Assembly: GCA_014879835.1 (NCBI GenBank)
Contig: JACSRJ010000237.1
Coordinates: 1 to 64,000 of the forward strand
Length of the DNA: 64,000 bases
Origin: Anaerolinea sp.
GTDB lineage: Bacteria > Chloroflexota > Anaerolineae > Aggregatilineales > UBA2796
Reading direction: 5' to 3'
This document shows positions 8,410-17,759 of this stretch, in pieces. The notes under the pieces were generated by a model. That model ran no database searches. It had not been told where the DNA came from and worked only from the letters and a program-made list of their open reading frames with translations. Numbering within the stretch: position 1 is the first letter of the stretch; every line of letters starts with the position of its first letter. Position numbers and translations under genes: made by a program.

Positions 8410-11400
8410 CTACAGGTCAAATAAGCCCTTCCGTTCTGGCTTTTTCGACTCCGCCCCGGGTATCCGGGCAAAGCGCTGTTGAATCTCTTGATTCACAATC
8501 AGCACATCACGTCCGTAGCGTTTGCGGCTGTAATCCCGGATTTTTGCAGCAAGTCCGGGGTTTGGGGTATGGCTGTCCGGAAGGGTTCGCACCGGAAAGG
8601 GGGGTACTGTGTTCCCATCCACCAGCATCTTCACCAACATATGATAGTTGGGCAGGTTAACAAGGTCTTCCATCTCCGCTGGGTAAAGTTCAGGAGTCAA
8701 GTACGCTCCGTCCTTGATCCCAACCTGAAACACAAAGAAGTTCCCCACATTGCCAAAGACTGCCTCTCGAATCTCGTCCGTTAGTTGGCTGATAAACTGG
8801 TTGGCGACCACCAATGAGACATTAAACTTGCGTGCCTCGGAGAGCATCTCGCTGAAGGCCGGGGTGACAAAACTCTGGAACTCATCCACATACAGGAAAA
8901 AGGGGCGGCGTGATTCGCTTTGTTGGCGCGCCCGGCCCAAGGCAGCCACCAGCAAGCGAGGTACCAAGAGCAGACCCAAGAACTGACTGATCTGGTAACC
9001 CACCCGACCTTTGGAGAGGTCTACCAGCATGATCTTGCCACTGTCCATAATTTCGCGGAAGTTGATAGTGCTTTTGGACTGCCCGATGATATTGCGCACC
9101 ATCTTGTCATCCACGAAGCGCCCGAACTTACTGGTGAGCCAATCGAGCATATCGCCTTTGGCCGCACCCCAACCGAACTTATCCAGTTCCTTGCCGATGT
9201 TGTTCCAATAATTCAAAACGACTGGATCGGTCACGGATTTGACGATGTGCTCACGATAATCTTTATCTGAGAGAAAGCGCACCACATCGATCAGGGTGGA
9301 ACCGGGCTTGACTTCCATCAGGGCCAGCATCGAATTGCGGATGATGTTCTCAAAACGAGGCCCAACAATACCCTGATCATAGGGATCAAACATGCGTCGC
9401 ATCAACCCTAAAAAGTCCGCGATCACCATGTTCCCCTCAAACATATCCTCCACATCCATGATATTAAAAGCGACCGGGCGCTCTATATCGGCCGGATCAA
9501 AAAGCACCACATCATGCAGGCGGTGTGGTGGGATGCGTTCCAGCAGGAATCGGATAAGGTCTCCGTGAGGGTCAATCACCCCAACACCTCGCCCCGCTTC
9601 AATGTCCTGAAGCGCCATGTTCAGCAACAGGGTTGATTTCCCCGAACCAGTGCGCCCCACCACATAAGCATGTCGGGTGCGGTCAAGCGCACCTAAACGC
9701 ACCAGTGAAGGACGTCCCCCCTCACTGAGCAAACTTTCACCAAGCACCACCCCGGTGCGAGGCAGTCGATCTGGTGGTGAAATCGCCCGAATCTTGAGCA
9801 CGGGCAGCCCCGGAACCCCACCTGCCCCCGGATGTGGTAGACGGCTTGCGGTGAGAGCTTCATCTGGGGTGAGCATATAGCGCCAGCGCTCTAAACTTGA
9901 GGATGCGTTGCTGTATGCCCATCGTTCACAAGTGATCTCACGGATGTTGCGCCGCATAATCTCCATTTCCGGCTCCGTCAGGGCACGGATAATCTCGTAG
10001 CGAGACGTGCCAAACAGCCCCATACTCACGATGTTGGGCATGGCCGCGTCCAAGCGCCCTTGTGCCCCCAGTCGTATCTGAACCACAAAAGCAAGGGACT
10101 GCATCCGGTCAAGGAACATTGGGTAAAACTGCTGAATCAAACGCGCCCGAAAATCAGGGGGGGTGTGGGTGCTGGCAGAGGATGTTTCTTCCAGTTCGGG
10201 CAGGGCCGCCAGCAGGTCTGTTTTACCTTGTTTTTGGATCATCTCGGTGATCGCCCGCCGCTCCCATGAGAGCACTTCGGTGGGTTTCAGATGAATGTCC
10301 AACAAGGTCGCATGGGGCTGTTCACTGAGAGCATTCAGCATCCGCAGCAGATTGTCATCATGAAGCCCCAATGGGTAGACCAAATAAACCTCATCATCAG
10401 GGCTTTCGGTGGTACGCAGCACAATCTCCTTACGGGAGATTTCAATCGCACTCTCAATGGTTAGTGGATTGCGGAGGTAATTGAGTTCGCTCGCACTAAA
10501 AACGGGCTCATAGGCAAATGCTGCGCCGTTGAGCGGTAGCAAGGGTTTGATCATCTGCCACAGGGTGCGGGCTGCGTTGCGGGTGGAGGTTTCGCTGGAG
10601 CCTTCCACCCGACAAATCAGAGCGGCGGTGAGTTTGCCCCCACTCCCCACATAACGCCATACAAAATCAGCTTCAATGCCTGCACCTGCTTGTGCCCCAA
10701 AACTGGAGAAAGATAACATCAACTCGGCACAGCGCTCACGGAGGGGCAGTGCCCCCCGTGTGGCCCGCACTGCCACAATACGTACCGCAAAAAATGCGTT
10801 CCAAGTCGTTTCGGGGGTGCGTCTTAGGGTATCCGCCGCAACCCTTGAGGGCAGGCATTCGAGGATGATCGCGGGCGTATTGGTCATCCGATTCTCAACG
10901 GTTTCCCGTAGATGTGCCACAAGGGGCGTGACCTCCACCTCAGAAACCTGACGAAGCCGCTCGCGGGCATCCTCAAGGCGTCCACTGGAGAGATCAACCT
11001 CTGCAAGGGCCAAAGCAGCAGCCTGCCCCAGTTGGGGATCGGCCATCAACGGTTCAATCAGGCTGCGCGCCCCTGAAAGCCTTCCGGTGGCCGTGTAGAT
11101 TCGCCCCAGAATCAACTGCGCCCGAAGATTGTCGGGAGCAAACTGCAAAGCGCGCTTGGCGGCCCCTTCGGCTTCAAGATGCGCACCTCGCTCCACGGCC
11201 TCCTGAGCGCTGTGCGCAAGCTCATTCACCCAATCACCGTGCCGCTTTTGGTAGTCGGTGTACCATGCCTGTTCGCGGGCGATCAGGGGCATGAAACGGT
11301 CAGTGAGGTTCCACTGCCCAGCCCCTGCCAAGGCATCCAATACAGGGCGCACATATCGAATGGGCAGCGCTGTCAGGGTTTCCGGCGAAATGGTCTCCAG

Positions 11401-12915
11401 CCAGTGGACGGCGGCGTTGAGGTTGCCCGTGTGATGGAAAGACGCGAGCGCCAACCATGCCATATCGGTTTGCGCCGCACCCGGTAAACAGGTGAGGGCG
11501 TAGAAGTGTTCAGCCGCATGATTCCAATCACCAACCTCCACCGCCTGTTGAGCGCAGGTACGCAGATGCTGAATCTGTGCCTGATGCACTTGCTGCTCAT
11601 GTTCCTCGAAGGTTTTGAGCAGTTTCTCCTGAATCGTTTGAGGCAGATCTGGTTGAGTCAGCAGGGAGAGGAAAATCCCTTTGGCGGGTTCGATCTCTCC
11701 TCGCTGTTGATGAATTACAAGCAGCCCTACCCGCAGTCGGTGTGTGGTGTCCATTGGCGGAATTCCATAACGAGCGCCGGGATAGTTTGCCTGTGAAACA
11801 GGTGCCCTACCCAACGGGTTGTCAAGGCGCTCTGAAGCCGCTTTCTCCTTGAGGGAAGAGAAGCCGCGGGGGGGGATGGGATCGGTATCCTCCGAAATCT
11901 GAGGTGAGTCTTGGGCAGGGGTAAGTTGGCTGAAGATTCCGATGGCGTCATCCGAAAGGATGGTTGTTGCGGAAGCCTGTTCTAGACAGTTCAGCCCTGC
12001 CTGATAATGCTGCTGGGCCACTTCAAGGCGGTTCAGGGCAAAGGCCGCATCCCCCCAGCGTACCAGCGCTTCTGGCGAAGCATCAACCGCGTACAAAGCC
12101 TGAGCCTGAGCCGCGGCCGCCTCAAAATCCCCCTGAGAGAGCAGTTGATCAAGATGCCCATAGACTTGTTGTCGCAAATGTTGAGAAAGTTTGGGCAGAA
12201 GTGCATCAAGCGGTTCGCGGACATCCAGCCCCAAGGCAGAAGCGCGCTTCAACCATTCAAAGGATTCGTGCAGTTTACCAGAATCGTGCTGAAGCTGCGC
12301 CAATGAACGAGCAGCAAAGGCCCGCAGTTCATCACCTTCGGGTAGGCTCCAAAAGGCTTTGGTAAGGCTGTCCACAGCTTCGTATCGGCTTCCGGCGGTG
12401 TTCAGAATCCCCTTTTCACCAGTGCGTTTGCGTTCCAGTTGGAGCATATCCAACAGGCGGCGCATTTTGGCACGGGTATTGGTATCACCATTGATGCGCT
12501 CCAGAATGAGGGCTTCCACCGCCCCCCGGAGGAAGCGCACGGCGGGAAAATGAGGCGCAAGATACAGAAACTTCTCCAGTGTCGGCAGGGGTAAATCTTT
12601 GCTGGTATCCTCCAGATTGAGGTAATAGTGATCAACCATAGCCCGAACCACAGTATTCAGGGCATCGAGGTCCTTGGCATAAGAGTCGTTCGTATCGTAA
12701 ATCAGGAGATTATCAAGGGCCTTCCGAAGGGCTTGAGGACGCCAATCACCCTTGTGCGCAAGATGGGTCAGGATGGTCGTTTGGAGTGACCAAATTTCCA
12801 TAGGGGCATCGTCTTTTAAGAGGGGGATCGCGGCTTCTAATGCAAGTTCCCATTCCCGGTTCTGGCACAATGTTCGCAGTCTCTCTAACTGTTCGGTCGT
12901 GTTCTCCGATGACAT
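8410..12915 (-). CDS. TPR-repeat protein fused to TraG/HerA-like DNA-translocase ATPase
   Basis: 1501 residues. About residues 1-690 are helical TPR-like repeats and a middle region (~700-1030) is of unknown fold. The C-terminal ~430 residues are a TraG/VirD4/HerA-type ATPase with Walker A GRTGSGKST (K1093), IDPHGDLIRFLLERIP, and Walker B FFLYVDEFQSF (D1344 E1345), plus VVANQFISQL. Such ATPases pump DNA or drive transfer. No relaxase, VirB or pilus genes lie nearby and no TM segment is evident, so a classical conjugation role is not supported here. The ATG at 12915 has CGAGGAG upstream. It is divergent from the HD-domain gene. Confidence 0.85.
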   Translation of the reverse strand: MSSENTTEQLERLRTLCQNREWELALEAAIPLLKDDAPMEIWSLQTTILTHLAHKGDWRPQALRKALDNLLIYDTNDSYAKDLDALNTVVRAMVDHYYLNLEDTSKDLPLPTLEKFLYLAPHFPAVRFLRGAVEALILERINGDTNTRAKMRRLLDMLQLERKRTGEKGILNTAGSRYEAVDSLTKAFWSLPEGDELRAFAARSLAQLQHDSGKLHESFEWLKRASALGLDVREPLDALLPKLSQHLRQQVYGHLDQLLSQGDFEAAAAQAQALYAVDASPEALVRWGDAAFALNRLEVAQQHYQAGLNCLEQASATTILSDDAIGIFSQLTPAQDSPQISEDTDPIPPRGFSSLKEKAASERLDNPLGRAPVSQANYPGARYGIPPMDTTHRLRVGLLVIHQQRGEIEPAKGIFLSLLTQPDLPQTIQEKLLKTFEEHEQQVHQAQIQHLRTCAQQAVEVGDWNHAAEHFYALTCLPGAAQTDMAWLALASFHHTGNLNAAVHWLETISPETLTALPIRYVRPVLDALAGAGQWNLTDRFMPLIAREQAWYTDYQKRHGDWVNELAHSAQEAVERGAHLEAEGAAKRALQFAPDNLRAQLILGRIYTATGRLSGARSLIEPLMADPQLGQAAALALAEVDLSSGRLEDARERLRQVSEVEVTPLVAHLRETVENRMTNTPAIILECLPSRVAADTLRRTPETTWNAFFAVRIVAVRATRGALPLRERCAELMLSFSSFGAQAGAGIEADFVWRYVGSGGKLTAALICRVEGSSETSTRNAARTLWQMIKPLLPLNGAAFAYEPVFSASELNYLRNPLTIESAIEISRKEIVLRTTESPDDEVYLVYPLGLHDDNLLRMLNALSEQPHATLLDIHLKPTEVLSWERRAITEMIQKQGKTDLLAALPELEETSSASTHTPPDFRARLIQQFYPMFLDRMQSLAFVVQIRLGAQGRLDAAMPNIVSMGLFGTSRYEIIRALTEPEMEIMRRNIREITCERWAYSNASSSLERWRYMLTPDEALTASRLPHPGAGGVPGLPVLKIRAISPPDRLPRTGVVLGESLLSEGGRPSLVRLGALDRTRHAYVVGRTGSGKSTLLLNMALQDIEAGRGVGVIDPHGDLIRFLLERIPPHRLHDVVLFDPADIERPVAFNIMDVEDMFEGNMVIADFLGLMRRMFDPYDQGIVGPRFENIIRNSMLALMEVKPGSTLIDVVRFLSDKDYREHIVKSVTDPVVLNYWNNIGKELDKFGWGAAKGDMLDWLTSKFGRFVDDKMVRNIIGQSKSTINFREIMDSGKIMLVDLSKGRVGYQISQFLGLLLVPRLLVAALGRARQQSESRRPFFLYVDEFQSFVTPAFSEMLSEARKFNVSLVVANQFISQLTDEIREAVFGNVGNFFVFQVGIKDGAYLTPELYPAEMEDLVNLPNYHMLVKMLVDGNTVPPFPVRTLPDSHTPNPGLAAKIRDYSRKRYGRDVLIVNQEIQQRFARIPGAESKKPERKGLFDL

Positions 12916-12976
12916 TCCAATACTCCTCGTTACCTGCCAGCCTCAATTGTAAGGGTATTTAACCACAATACTAATT

Positions 12977-12991
12977 CCGAAAATATCGGAC
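12977..12991. promoter_or_regulatory. Small palindrome in divergent promoter region
   Basis: TCCGA-5 nt-TCGGA lies in the 156-base gap between the divergent ATPase and HD-domain genes, just upstream of the HD gene's promoter. It could be an operator; the arms are short, so chance is possible. Confidence 0.3.
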
Positions 12992-13004
12992 ATTTGTCAC
13001 GTTT

Positions 13005-13034
13005 TTGAGGTGCGCCCCGATCATACGCTACAAT
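13005..13034 (+). promoter_or_regulatory. Sigma70-type promoter for HD-domain gene
   Basis: TTGAGG at 13005-13010, an 18-base spacer, and TACAAT at 13029-13034. This puts transcription start near 13041, about 30 bases before the ATG at 13072. Confidence 0.5.
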
Positions 13035-13071
13035 CATATGAGGAATCGCAAGATACCTTATTGAGGGTGCC

Positions 13072-13827
13072 ATGTTCATTGTTACTTCTGCGCACATGCA
13101 GCGAATTGCTCAGTATGTGCGAAGCTACCTTGCGCGCACTGTTGAGTTGTACGGCAAACCCCATGCTGAACCGAGAGCGCAGCACCGATGGATGCACACG
13201 CTTAATGTCCTCAAGAATATCCGGGCCATCCTAGAGTCCGAGAATTCACCTCAGGATGTGCGTTGGGTGTGTGAAGCTGCCGCTTTGTTTCACGATATTG
13301 ACCACTACACAGTGGATCTACCCTATCACGGGGTAAAAGGGGCAGAGACGGCCACCCGTTATCTGAAGCAGGAAGGTTTTGATCCTGAATTCATAAAGCG
13401 CGTGGCCTGCGCTGTTCATGATCACTATCAAGACTGGACAGATGAACGTCCCACCGACGAACAAGTGCGAGAAGTGCTGGCCAACTGCGGGCCCGAAACC
13501 CTGATGCTGATCGATGCCGAGACTCTCGACAAGATTGGAGTGAGCAACATCATGCTCATGATTCGCAGTCTTTACCAAAAATCAGACAAAACGACGGCGG
13601 ATATCTCCCACGAATTGACGGCCGGATGGGTGCTTCAAAGGGCGCGGAGTTGGTACGATACCCTGCTCACCTCCGCGGGCAAAAAGATGGGAGCGCAGCG
13701 CCTTACTTTCTGTGAAAACTTCATGAACCAATTGGTTGAAGAGATGGTACTTGAAGACCCGTATCCGCTGCCTTCAAAACAAACCCAAGAGATGATGAAA
13801 CTGCCTGAGCAAAGTCAGACCAAGTAA
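13072..13827 (+). CDS. HD-domain phosphohydrolase
   Basis: 251 residues with the HD signature: a His in RWMHTLNV, the FHDIDH doublet, and an Asp in LIDAETLDKIG. It is a predicted metal-dependent phosphohydrolase acting on nucleotides or signalling phosphoesters; the substrate is unknown. Length fits the YedJ/YpgQ-like HD proteins. Cytosolic. It has its own promoter and is divergent from the large ATPase gene; a hairpin follows at 13839. Confidence 0.9.
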   Translation: MFIVTSAHMQRIAQYVRSYLARTVELYGKPHAEPRAQHRWMHTLNVLKNIRAILESENSPQDVRWVCEAAALFHDIDHYTVDLPYHGVKGAETATRYLKQEGFDPEFIKRVACAVHDHYQDWTDERPTDEQVREVLANCGPETLMLIDAETLDKIGVSNIMLMIRSLYQKSDKTTADISHELTAGWVLQRARSWYDTLLTSAGKKMGAQRLTFCENFMNQLVEEMVLEDPYPLPSKQTQEMMKLPEQSQTK

Positions 13828-13838
13828 CAAACGTGAAG

Positions 13839-13872
13839 CCCCCTTCGCCCTGCGTAGCAAGGGTAAAGGGGG
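13839..13872. terminator. Hairpin terminator between HD gene and dioxygenase gene
   Basis: CCCCCTT (13839-13845) pairs with AAGGGGG (13866-13872), with an inner CCCT/AGGG extension. It lies between convergent genes without a clear U-tract. Confidence 0.5.
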
Positions 13873-13956
13873 TGAAAATTCCTTAGCATTCTCCTCAGAA
13901 ACTTTTTGTTTCCTGCATCGCCTCAACCACATAGTTAAGGCGCCTTGGCACAGTGG

Positions 13957-15132
13957 TTACTTCTTTGAGTAGCGTTCTGGGAGCCAACTGGTGGCGTATC
14001 CTGCATCTTCGAGTTCGAGCGCCTGACGAGTCAGACGCAGGGGACGGAACGTATCCACCATGACCGCCAGTTCATCAGTCCGCGCTTTGCCAATGGAGCC
14101 TTCGTAGGTACCCGGATGGGGACCATGTGGTATCCCGTTAGGATGGATGGTGAACGATGCCCGTTCGACGCCTCGCCGAGACATAAAATCACCCTCGACG
14201 TAATACAATACCTCATCAGAATCCACGTTCGAATGGTTGTAAGGAGCAGGGATGCTCAGAGGGTGATAGTCAAAAAGGCGGGGCACAAATGAACAGACCA
14301 CAAACCCCGGGCCATCAAAGGTCTGATGTACCGGCGGGGGTTGATGTACACGCCCGGTGATCGGCTCAAAATCCTCAATATTGAAAGCGAAGGGATACAG
14401 GTGCCCGTCCCAACCAATCACATCCAAAGGATGATGATCGTAGACGAATCGCGTGATTTGCCCTCTAGTCTTAACCCTTACCTCAAAAACACCCTTCTGA
14501 TCAAAGGTCAGAAGCTGCGCCGGGGGACGAATATCGCGCTCACAGTAAGGTGAATGCTCCAAAAACTGCCCATAATCGTTCAGGTAGCGCCGAGGTGGCT
14601 CTATGTGCCCATAGGCCTCGATCACCAGCATCCTTTGAGGACTACCCGCATCGGGAATGAGCCGCCAAAGCACCCCGGTAGGAATCACCACATAATCGCC
14701 GGGGCGATAGGGCAGCAACCCAAACTGCGATTCTAATGTCCCGGTGCCATCATGGATGAATAATACATCGTCACCCTGCGCATGTTTATACCAGTACGAC
14801 ATGGGGCGATCTGGACGGGCCACATATAACACCACCTCGTTATTGCCCATAAGGGGTAAACGGGCTTCAAGGGCGTCACCACCAACGGGGATATTGGCAG
14901 CTTTTAGGTGGCGGTGGCGAAGAGCCTCTACCTCCTCGTAAACAATATCCGTCCGGCACACCATCTCCATTTGACGCACCTGTGTTGGCGGGTGCAAATG
15001 ATAGAGCAGTGCTTGAATTCCACTGAACCCGTGAATACCCATCAGTTCCTCGTGGTAAAGTGAGCCGTCAGGCTGTCTGAATTGGGTATGGCGCTTGTGG
15101 GGAATCGAGCCTAGTTTATAGTAATAGGTCAT
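13957..15132 (-). CDS. Homogentisate 1,2-dioxygenase-like cupin
   Basis: 391 residues resembling HmgA: a bicupin with an N-terminal ELMGIHGFSG segment, a central GDYVVIPTGVLWRL strand, and the iron-site region HSNVDSDEVLYYVEGDF followed by HPNGIPHGPHPG. It would open the homogentisate ring in tyrosine/phenylalanine catabolism, or act on a related aromatic. No hpd, fumarylacetoacetase or maleylacetoacetate isomerase gene is nearby, so the pathway is not confirmed. Stands alone on the minus strand. Confidence 0.85.
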   Translation of the reverse strand: MTYYYKLGSIPHKRHTQFRQPDGSLYHEELMGIHGFSGIQALLYHLHPPTQVRQMEMVCRTDIVYEEVEALRHRHLKAANIPVGGDALEARLPLMGNNEVVLYVARPDRPMSYWYKHAQGDDVLFIHDGTGTLESQFGLLPYRPGDYVVIPTGVLWRLIPDAGSPQRMLVIEAYGHIEPPRRYLNDYGQFLEHSPYCERDIRPPAQLLTFDQKGVFEVRVKTRGQITRFVYDHHPLDVIGWDGHLYPFAFNIEDFEPITGRVHQPPPVHQTFDGPGFVVCSFVPRLFDYHPLSIPAPYNHSNVDSDEVLYYVEGDFMSRRGVERASFTIHPNGIPHGPHPGTYEGSIGKARTDELAVMVDTFRPLRLTRQALELEDAGYATSWLPERYSKK

Positions 15133-15223
15133 CCAAAAGCCTCCTCAAAAAGCTTTTTTGCCAACAGATATTTCGCAGGTATCCATTTGGGATAGTTGAA
15201 TTATAACTTATGGGGGCATGTTT

Positions 15224-15299
15224 GGAATCGAGGCGATTCCCTAGGGTGATTGCACAAAAAACGGGTGATGGTCAGTGGAGTTTCATGCAATCGCCCTAG
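15224..15299 (+). ncRNA. Two stable hairpins upstream of PPK2 gene (possible structured leader)
   Basis: The first is GGAATCG-AGG-CGATTCC (15224-15240). The second pairs CTAGGGTGATTGCA (15241-15254) with TGCAATCGCCCTAG (15286-15299) around a 31-nt loop. The only non-Watson-Crick position, T47 opposite G93, is a U-G wobble in plus-strand RNA but an A-C mismatch on the minus strand, favouring a plus-strand transcript. It ends 64 bases before the PPK2 start. It matches no riboswitch class I can name; it could also be a terminator or protein-binding site. Confidence 0.35.
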
Positions 15300-15363
15300 C
15301 TCCCAAACCCTCTGAACACATTTTGCAGCTTTTGTACTATGATGATCACTGTAGGAGGTGTTC

Positions 15364-16350
15364 ATGAGCAAAAAACACGATTCCCAAAACAATGGCAAGG
15401 ACGGCAGCAGCAAAAACGGAAAGGGTAACAAAAAGGAGAAAACCAACAAAAAGAATGGCCATGATCTCAAACCCGTTCGTGAGGTCAAACTGGACGGGGA
15501 TGAAATCCCTCACCACTCCGACAAGCTTTCGCGTAGTTATTATGAGGAAGAACTGGCGGTGCTCCAGTTTGAACTGGTGCGCTTCCAGTATTGGGTCAAA
15601 GAGACCGGACAGCGGCTTGTGCTCATCTTTGAAGGCCGTGACGCAGCAGGCAAGGGTGGCACCATCAAGAGCCTGATCGAACCGCTCAATCCTCGTGGAG
15701 TGCGCCTCGTAGCACTCTCCAAACCCTCCGATGTGGAACGCACCCAGTGGTACTTTCAGCGTTATGTGGCGCACCTGCCTGCCGCAGGCGAGATTGTGGT
15801 TTTTGACCGCAGTTGGTACAACCGCGCTGGGGTTGAGCATGTGATGGGCTTTTGTACTGAAGCCGAATACTGGGACTTTTTGCGTTCCTGTCCAGAATTT
15901 GAGCGTCTGCTTGTCCATGCTGGAGTGAAGGTGGTCAAGTACTGGCTTTCGGTCAGTGATGAGGAACAGGAAAAGCGCTTCCAGCAGCGTGCTGGCGACC
16001 CGGCGAAGCTGTGGAAGCTCAGCCCGATGGACTTACTCTCCCGTGAGCGTTGGGTGGAGTACTCCAAAGCCAAAGATCGGATGCTTGAATACACCGATAT
16101 TGAAGAAGCGCCGTGGTATCAGATCGACTCTGATGACAAACGCCGTGCCCACCTGAACTGCATCCATCACCTTCTGAGTCTATTCCCTGAATACAAAGCC
16201 ATGATTCCCAAGCCCATCAAACTTACTCCACGCCCTGATGCCGATCAGAAGTATGCCCGCCCCCCACGTGAAGCGCATCCTATTGTGCCTGATCACTATG
16301 CGGGGTATCGTCGTGAGGAGAAGACAAAAGGTGAGGTGCATAAAAAGTGA
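15364..16350 (+). CDS. ppk2: Polyphosphate kinase 2 family protein
   Basis: 328 residues from ATG 15364, with AGGAGG five bases upstream. After a ~40-residue Lys/Asn-rich low-complexity tail comes the PPK2 core: Walker A FEGRDAAGKGGT (K97), ERTQWYFQRYVAHLPAAGEI, Walker B FDRSWYNRAGVE, and the lid region with RWVEYSKAKDRML. The enzyme transfers phosphate between polyphosphate and nucleoside di/monophosphates in the cytosol. The single-domain length fits class I PPK2. The next gene follows after 10 bases. Confidence 0.95.
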   Translation: MSKKHDSQNNGKDGSSKNGKGNKKEKTNKKNGHDLKPVREVKLDGDEIPHHSDKLSRSYYEEELAVLQFELVRFQYWVKETGQRLVLIFEGRDAAGKGGTIKSLIEPLNPRGVRLVALSKPSDVERTQWYFQRYVAHLPAAGEIVVFDRSWYNRAGVEHVMGFCTEAEYWDFLRSCPEFERLLVHAGVKVVKYWLSVSDEEQEKRFQQRAGDPAKLWKLSPMDLLSRERWVEYSKAKDRMLEYTDIEEAPWYQIDSDDKRRAHLNCIHHLLSLFPEYKAMIPKPIKLTPRPDADQKYARPPREAHPIVPDHYAGYRREEKTKGEVHKK

Positions 16351-16360
16351 TGGGTGATTT

Positions 16361-17707
16361 GTGACCATATCCAATAGAGCAGCTTCTGCTTTCTCTATGT
16401 TGAAGCATGTCCCTTGGCGGGGACTACGTGCGCGAGTAGTTCTGATCGGGTGGGCGCTGGCGTTTATCGCTTTTGTGCCCGCGCCTGCCCCTGCGGGAAC
16501 TGCCCTTGATGAACGAGTCCTTGGTAAGGCCCGCGATTACCTCTACAACTATGTGTCGTGGGAGTTGGAAGCGATCCTGTTCAAAATCCGGCAGGCGCAC
16601 TCCAGCCTTGCTCCCTTTACCACTGAAACCGAGCGCGCCCGTTTTGTGATCCGTTATTTGGATGCAGTAAAGCGGGCTGACGAACTGAACGGGCAGATCG
16701 ACCGAGTTTTTGCCGACCCCAACCAACCTGACAAAACTCAGGCGTTTCAATTGACGGTCGTTCGGGATGCAGTTGTGAGCAGCATCAAACAATATCAACC
16801 GTTGGCGGAGGCGATCATCGAAGGTCAGATCGGGGCAGTGCTGCGCGATGAAGGTTTTGCCGTGCTGGGTGAAGTTATCCCCCCTGTCTCTGCCCGGATT
16901 ACTGATCTGCCTATGTTATTGGTGATCTCGCCCCGAAACGTGATCCGACGCGATCTAGCCATTAACCTGATCAACCTGACCCCAGATCAGATGGCCGCAT
17001 TGGAGGCAGAAATTGACCACGATTTTGGGGTGTCCTCATTGGTGGTTCCTATTGGTGGGCTGGCGCTTTACCCCAGTATGGTAATCCGCTCAGGACATGC
17101 CCCCTATCTTTATGAGACTATCGCCCACGAATGGGCCCACCACTACCTACTTTTGTTTCCATTGGGCTTTGAGTACCTCAATACGGGCAGTGAGACGTGG
17201 ATTATCAATGAGACTGTGGCTTCTGTCTTTGGACGTGAGATCGGACGCAAGACCATAGAGCGCTTCTATGCCGACTTTCCAGAGGTGCTGCGCCTGCTAC
17301 CGGCCTCACAAAGCCCCCGACTGCCCCGTTCTGCGTCGGTTACCCCTACACCTTCAGACCCGCCACGCTTTAATGCGGGTGCGGTCATGAACGAGACCCG
17401 GGTCAGAGCGGATCAACTGCTGGCCGAAGGCAAGATCGAGGAGGCAGAGGCATACCTTGAGCAGCAGCGCCGCCTGTTTGCTGCCAATGGGTATGTCTAC
17501 CGTAAAATGAATCAGGCGTTTTTTGCTTTCTATGGAGGTTATCAAGCGCCAGATGGTAGTGGTGCAGGCGGACAAGACCCGATTGGGCCGGCAGTGAGTG
17601 CTCTACGTGAAGGACACCCCTCGATCAAGGCATGGATGGAGACGGTACGGGGCATTACCAGTCGCACCGCCTTGTTGGAAGCAGTGCAAATGATCAGCCG
17701 CAAATAA
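16361..17707 (+). CDS. Membrane-anchored or secreted HExxH zinc-peptidase-like protein
   Basis: 448 residues from GTG 16361; ATG 16397 is an alternative. The N-terminus has one hydrophobic segment (VVLIGWALAFIAFVPAPAPA), probably a signal peptide. The centre carries HEWAHH (H256, E257, H260) and a later NETVAS Glu (E284), the layout of gluzincin metallopeptidases. The C-terminal third is helical, with LAEGKIEEAEAYLEQQRRL. Substrate unknown. It lies 10 bases after PPK2, so co-transcription is likely, but no functional link is obvious. Confidence 0.75.
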   Translation: MTISNRAASAFSMLKHVPWRGLRARVVLIGWALAFIAFVPAPAPAGTALDERVLGKARDYLYNYVSWELEAILFKIRQAHSSLAPFTTETERARFVIRYLDAVKRADELNGQIDRVFADPNQPDKTQAFQLTVVRDAVVSSIKQYQPLAEAIIEGQIGAVLRDEGFAVLGEVIPPVSARITDLPMLLVISPRNVIRRDLAINLINLTPDQMAALEAEIDHDFGVSSLVVPIGGLALYPSMVIRSGHAPYLYETIAHEWAHHYLLLFPLGFEYLNTGSETWIINETVASVFGREIGRKTIERFYADFPEVLRLLPASQSPRLPRSASVTPTPSDPPRFNAGAVMNETRVRADQLLAEGKIEEAEAYLEQQRRLFAANGYVYRKMNQAFFAFYGGYQAPDGSGAGGQDPIGPAVSALREGHPSIKAWMETVRGITSRTALLEAVQMISRK

Positions 17708-17759
17708 TCGAGGAACCGATCATGTGCGGCTGTTTCAAGTCTTGGATCACAAATGGTGA

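Noticed and set aside
8410-12915. Part of a conjugative element
   Set aside because: No relaxase, VirB/TraC, pilin, integrase or attachment repeats within 20 kb either side; left as a chromosomal ATPase of unknown role.
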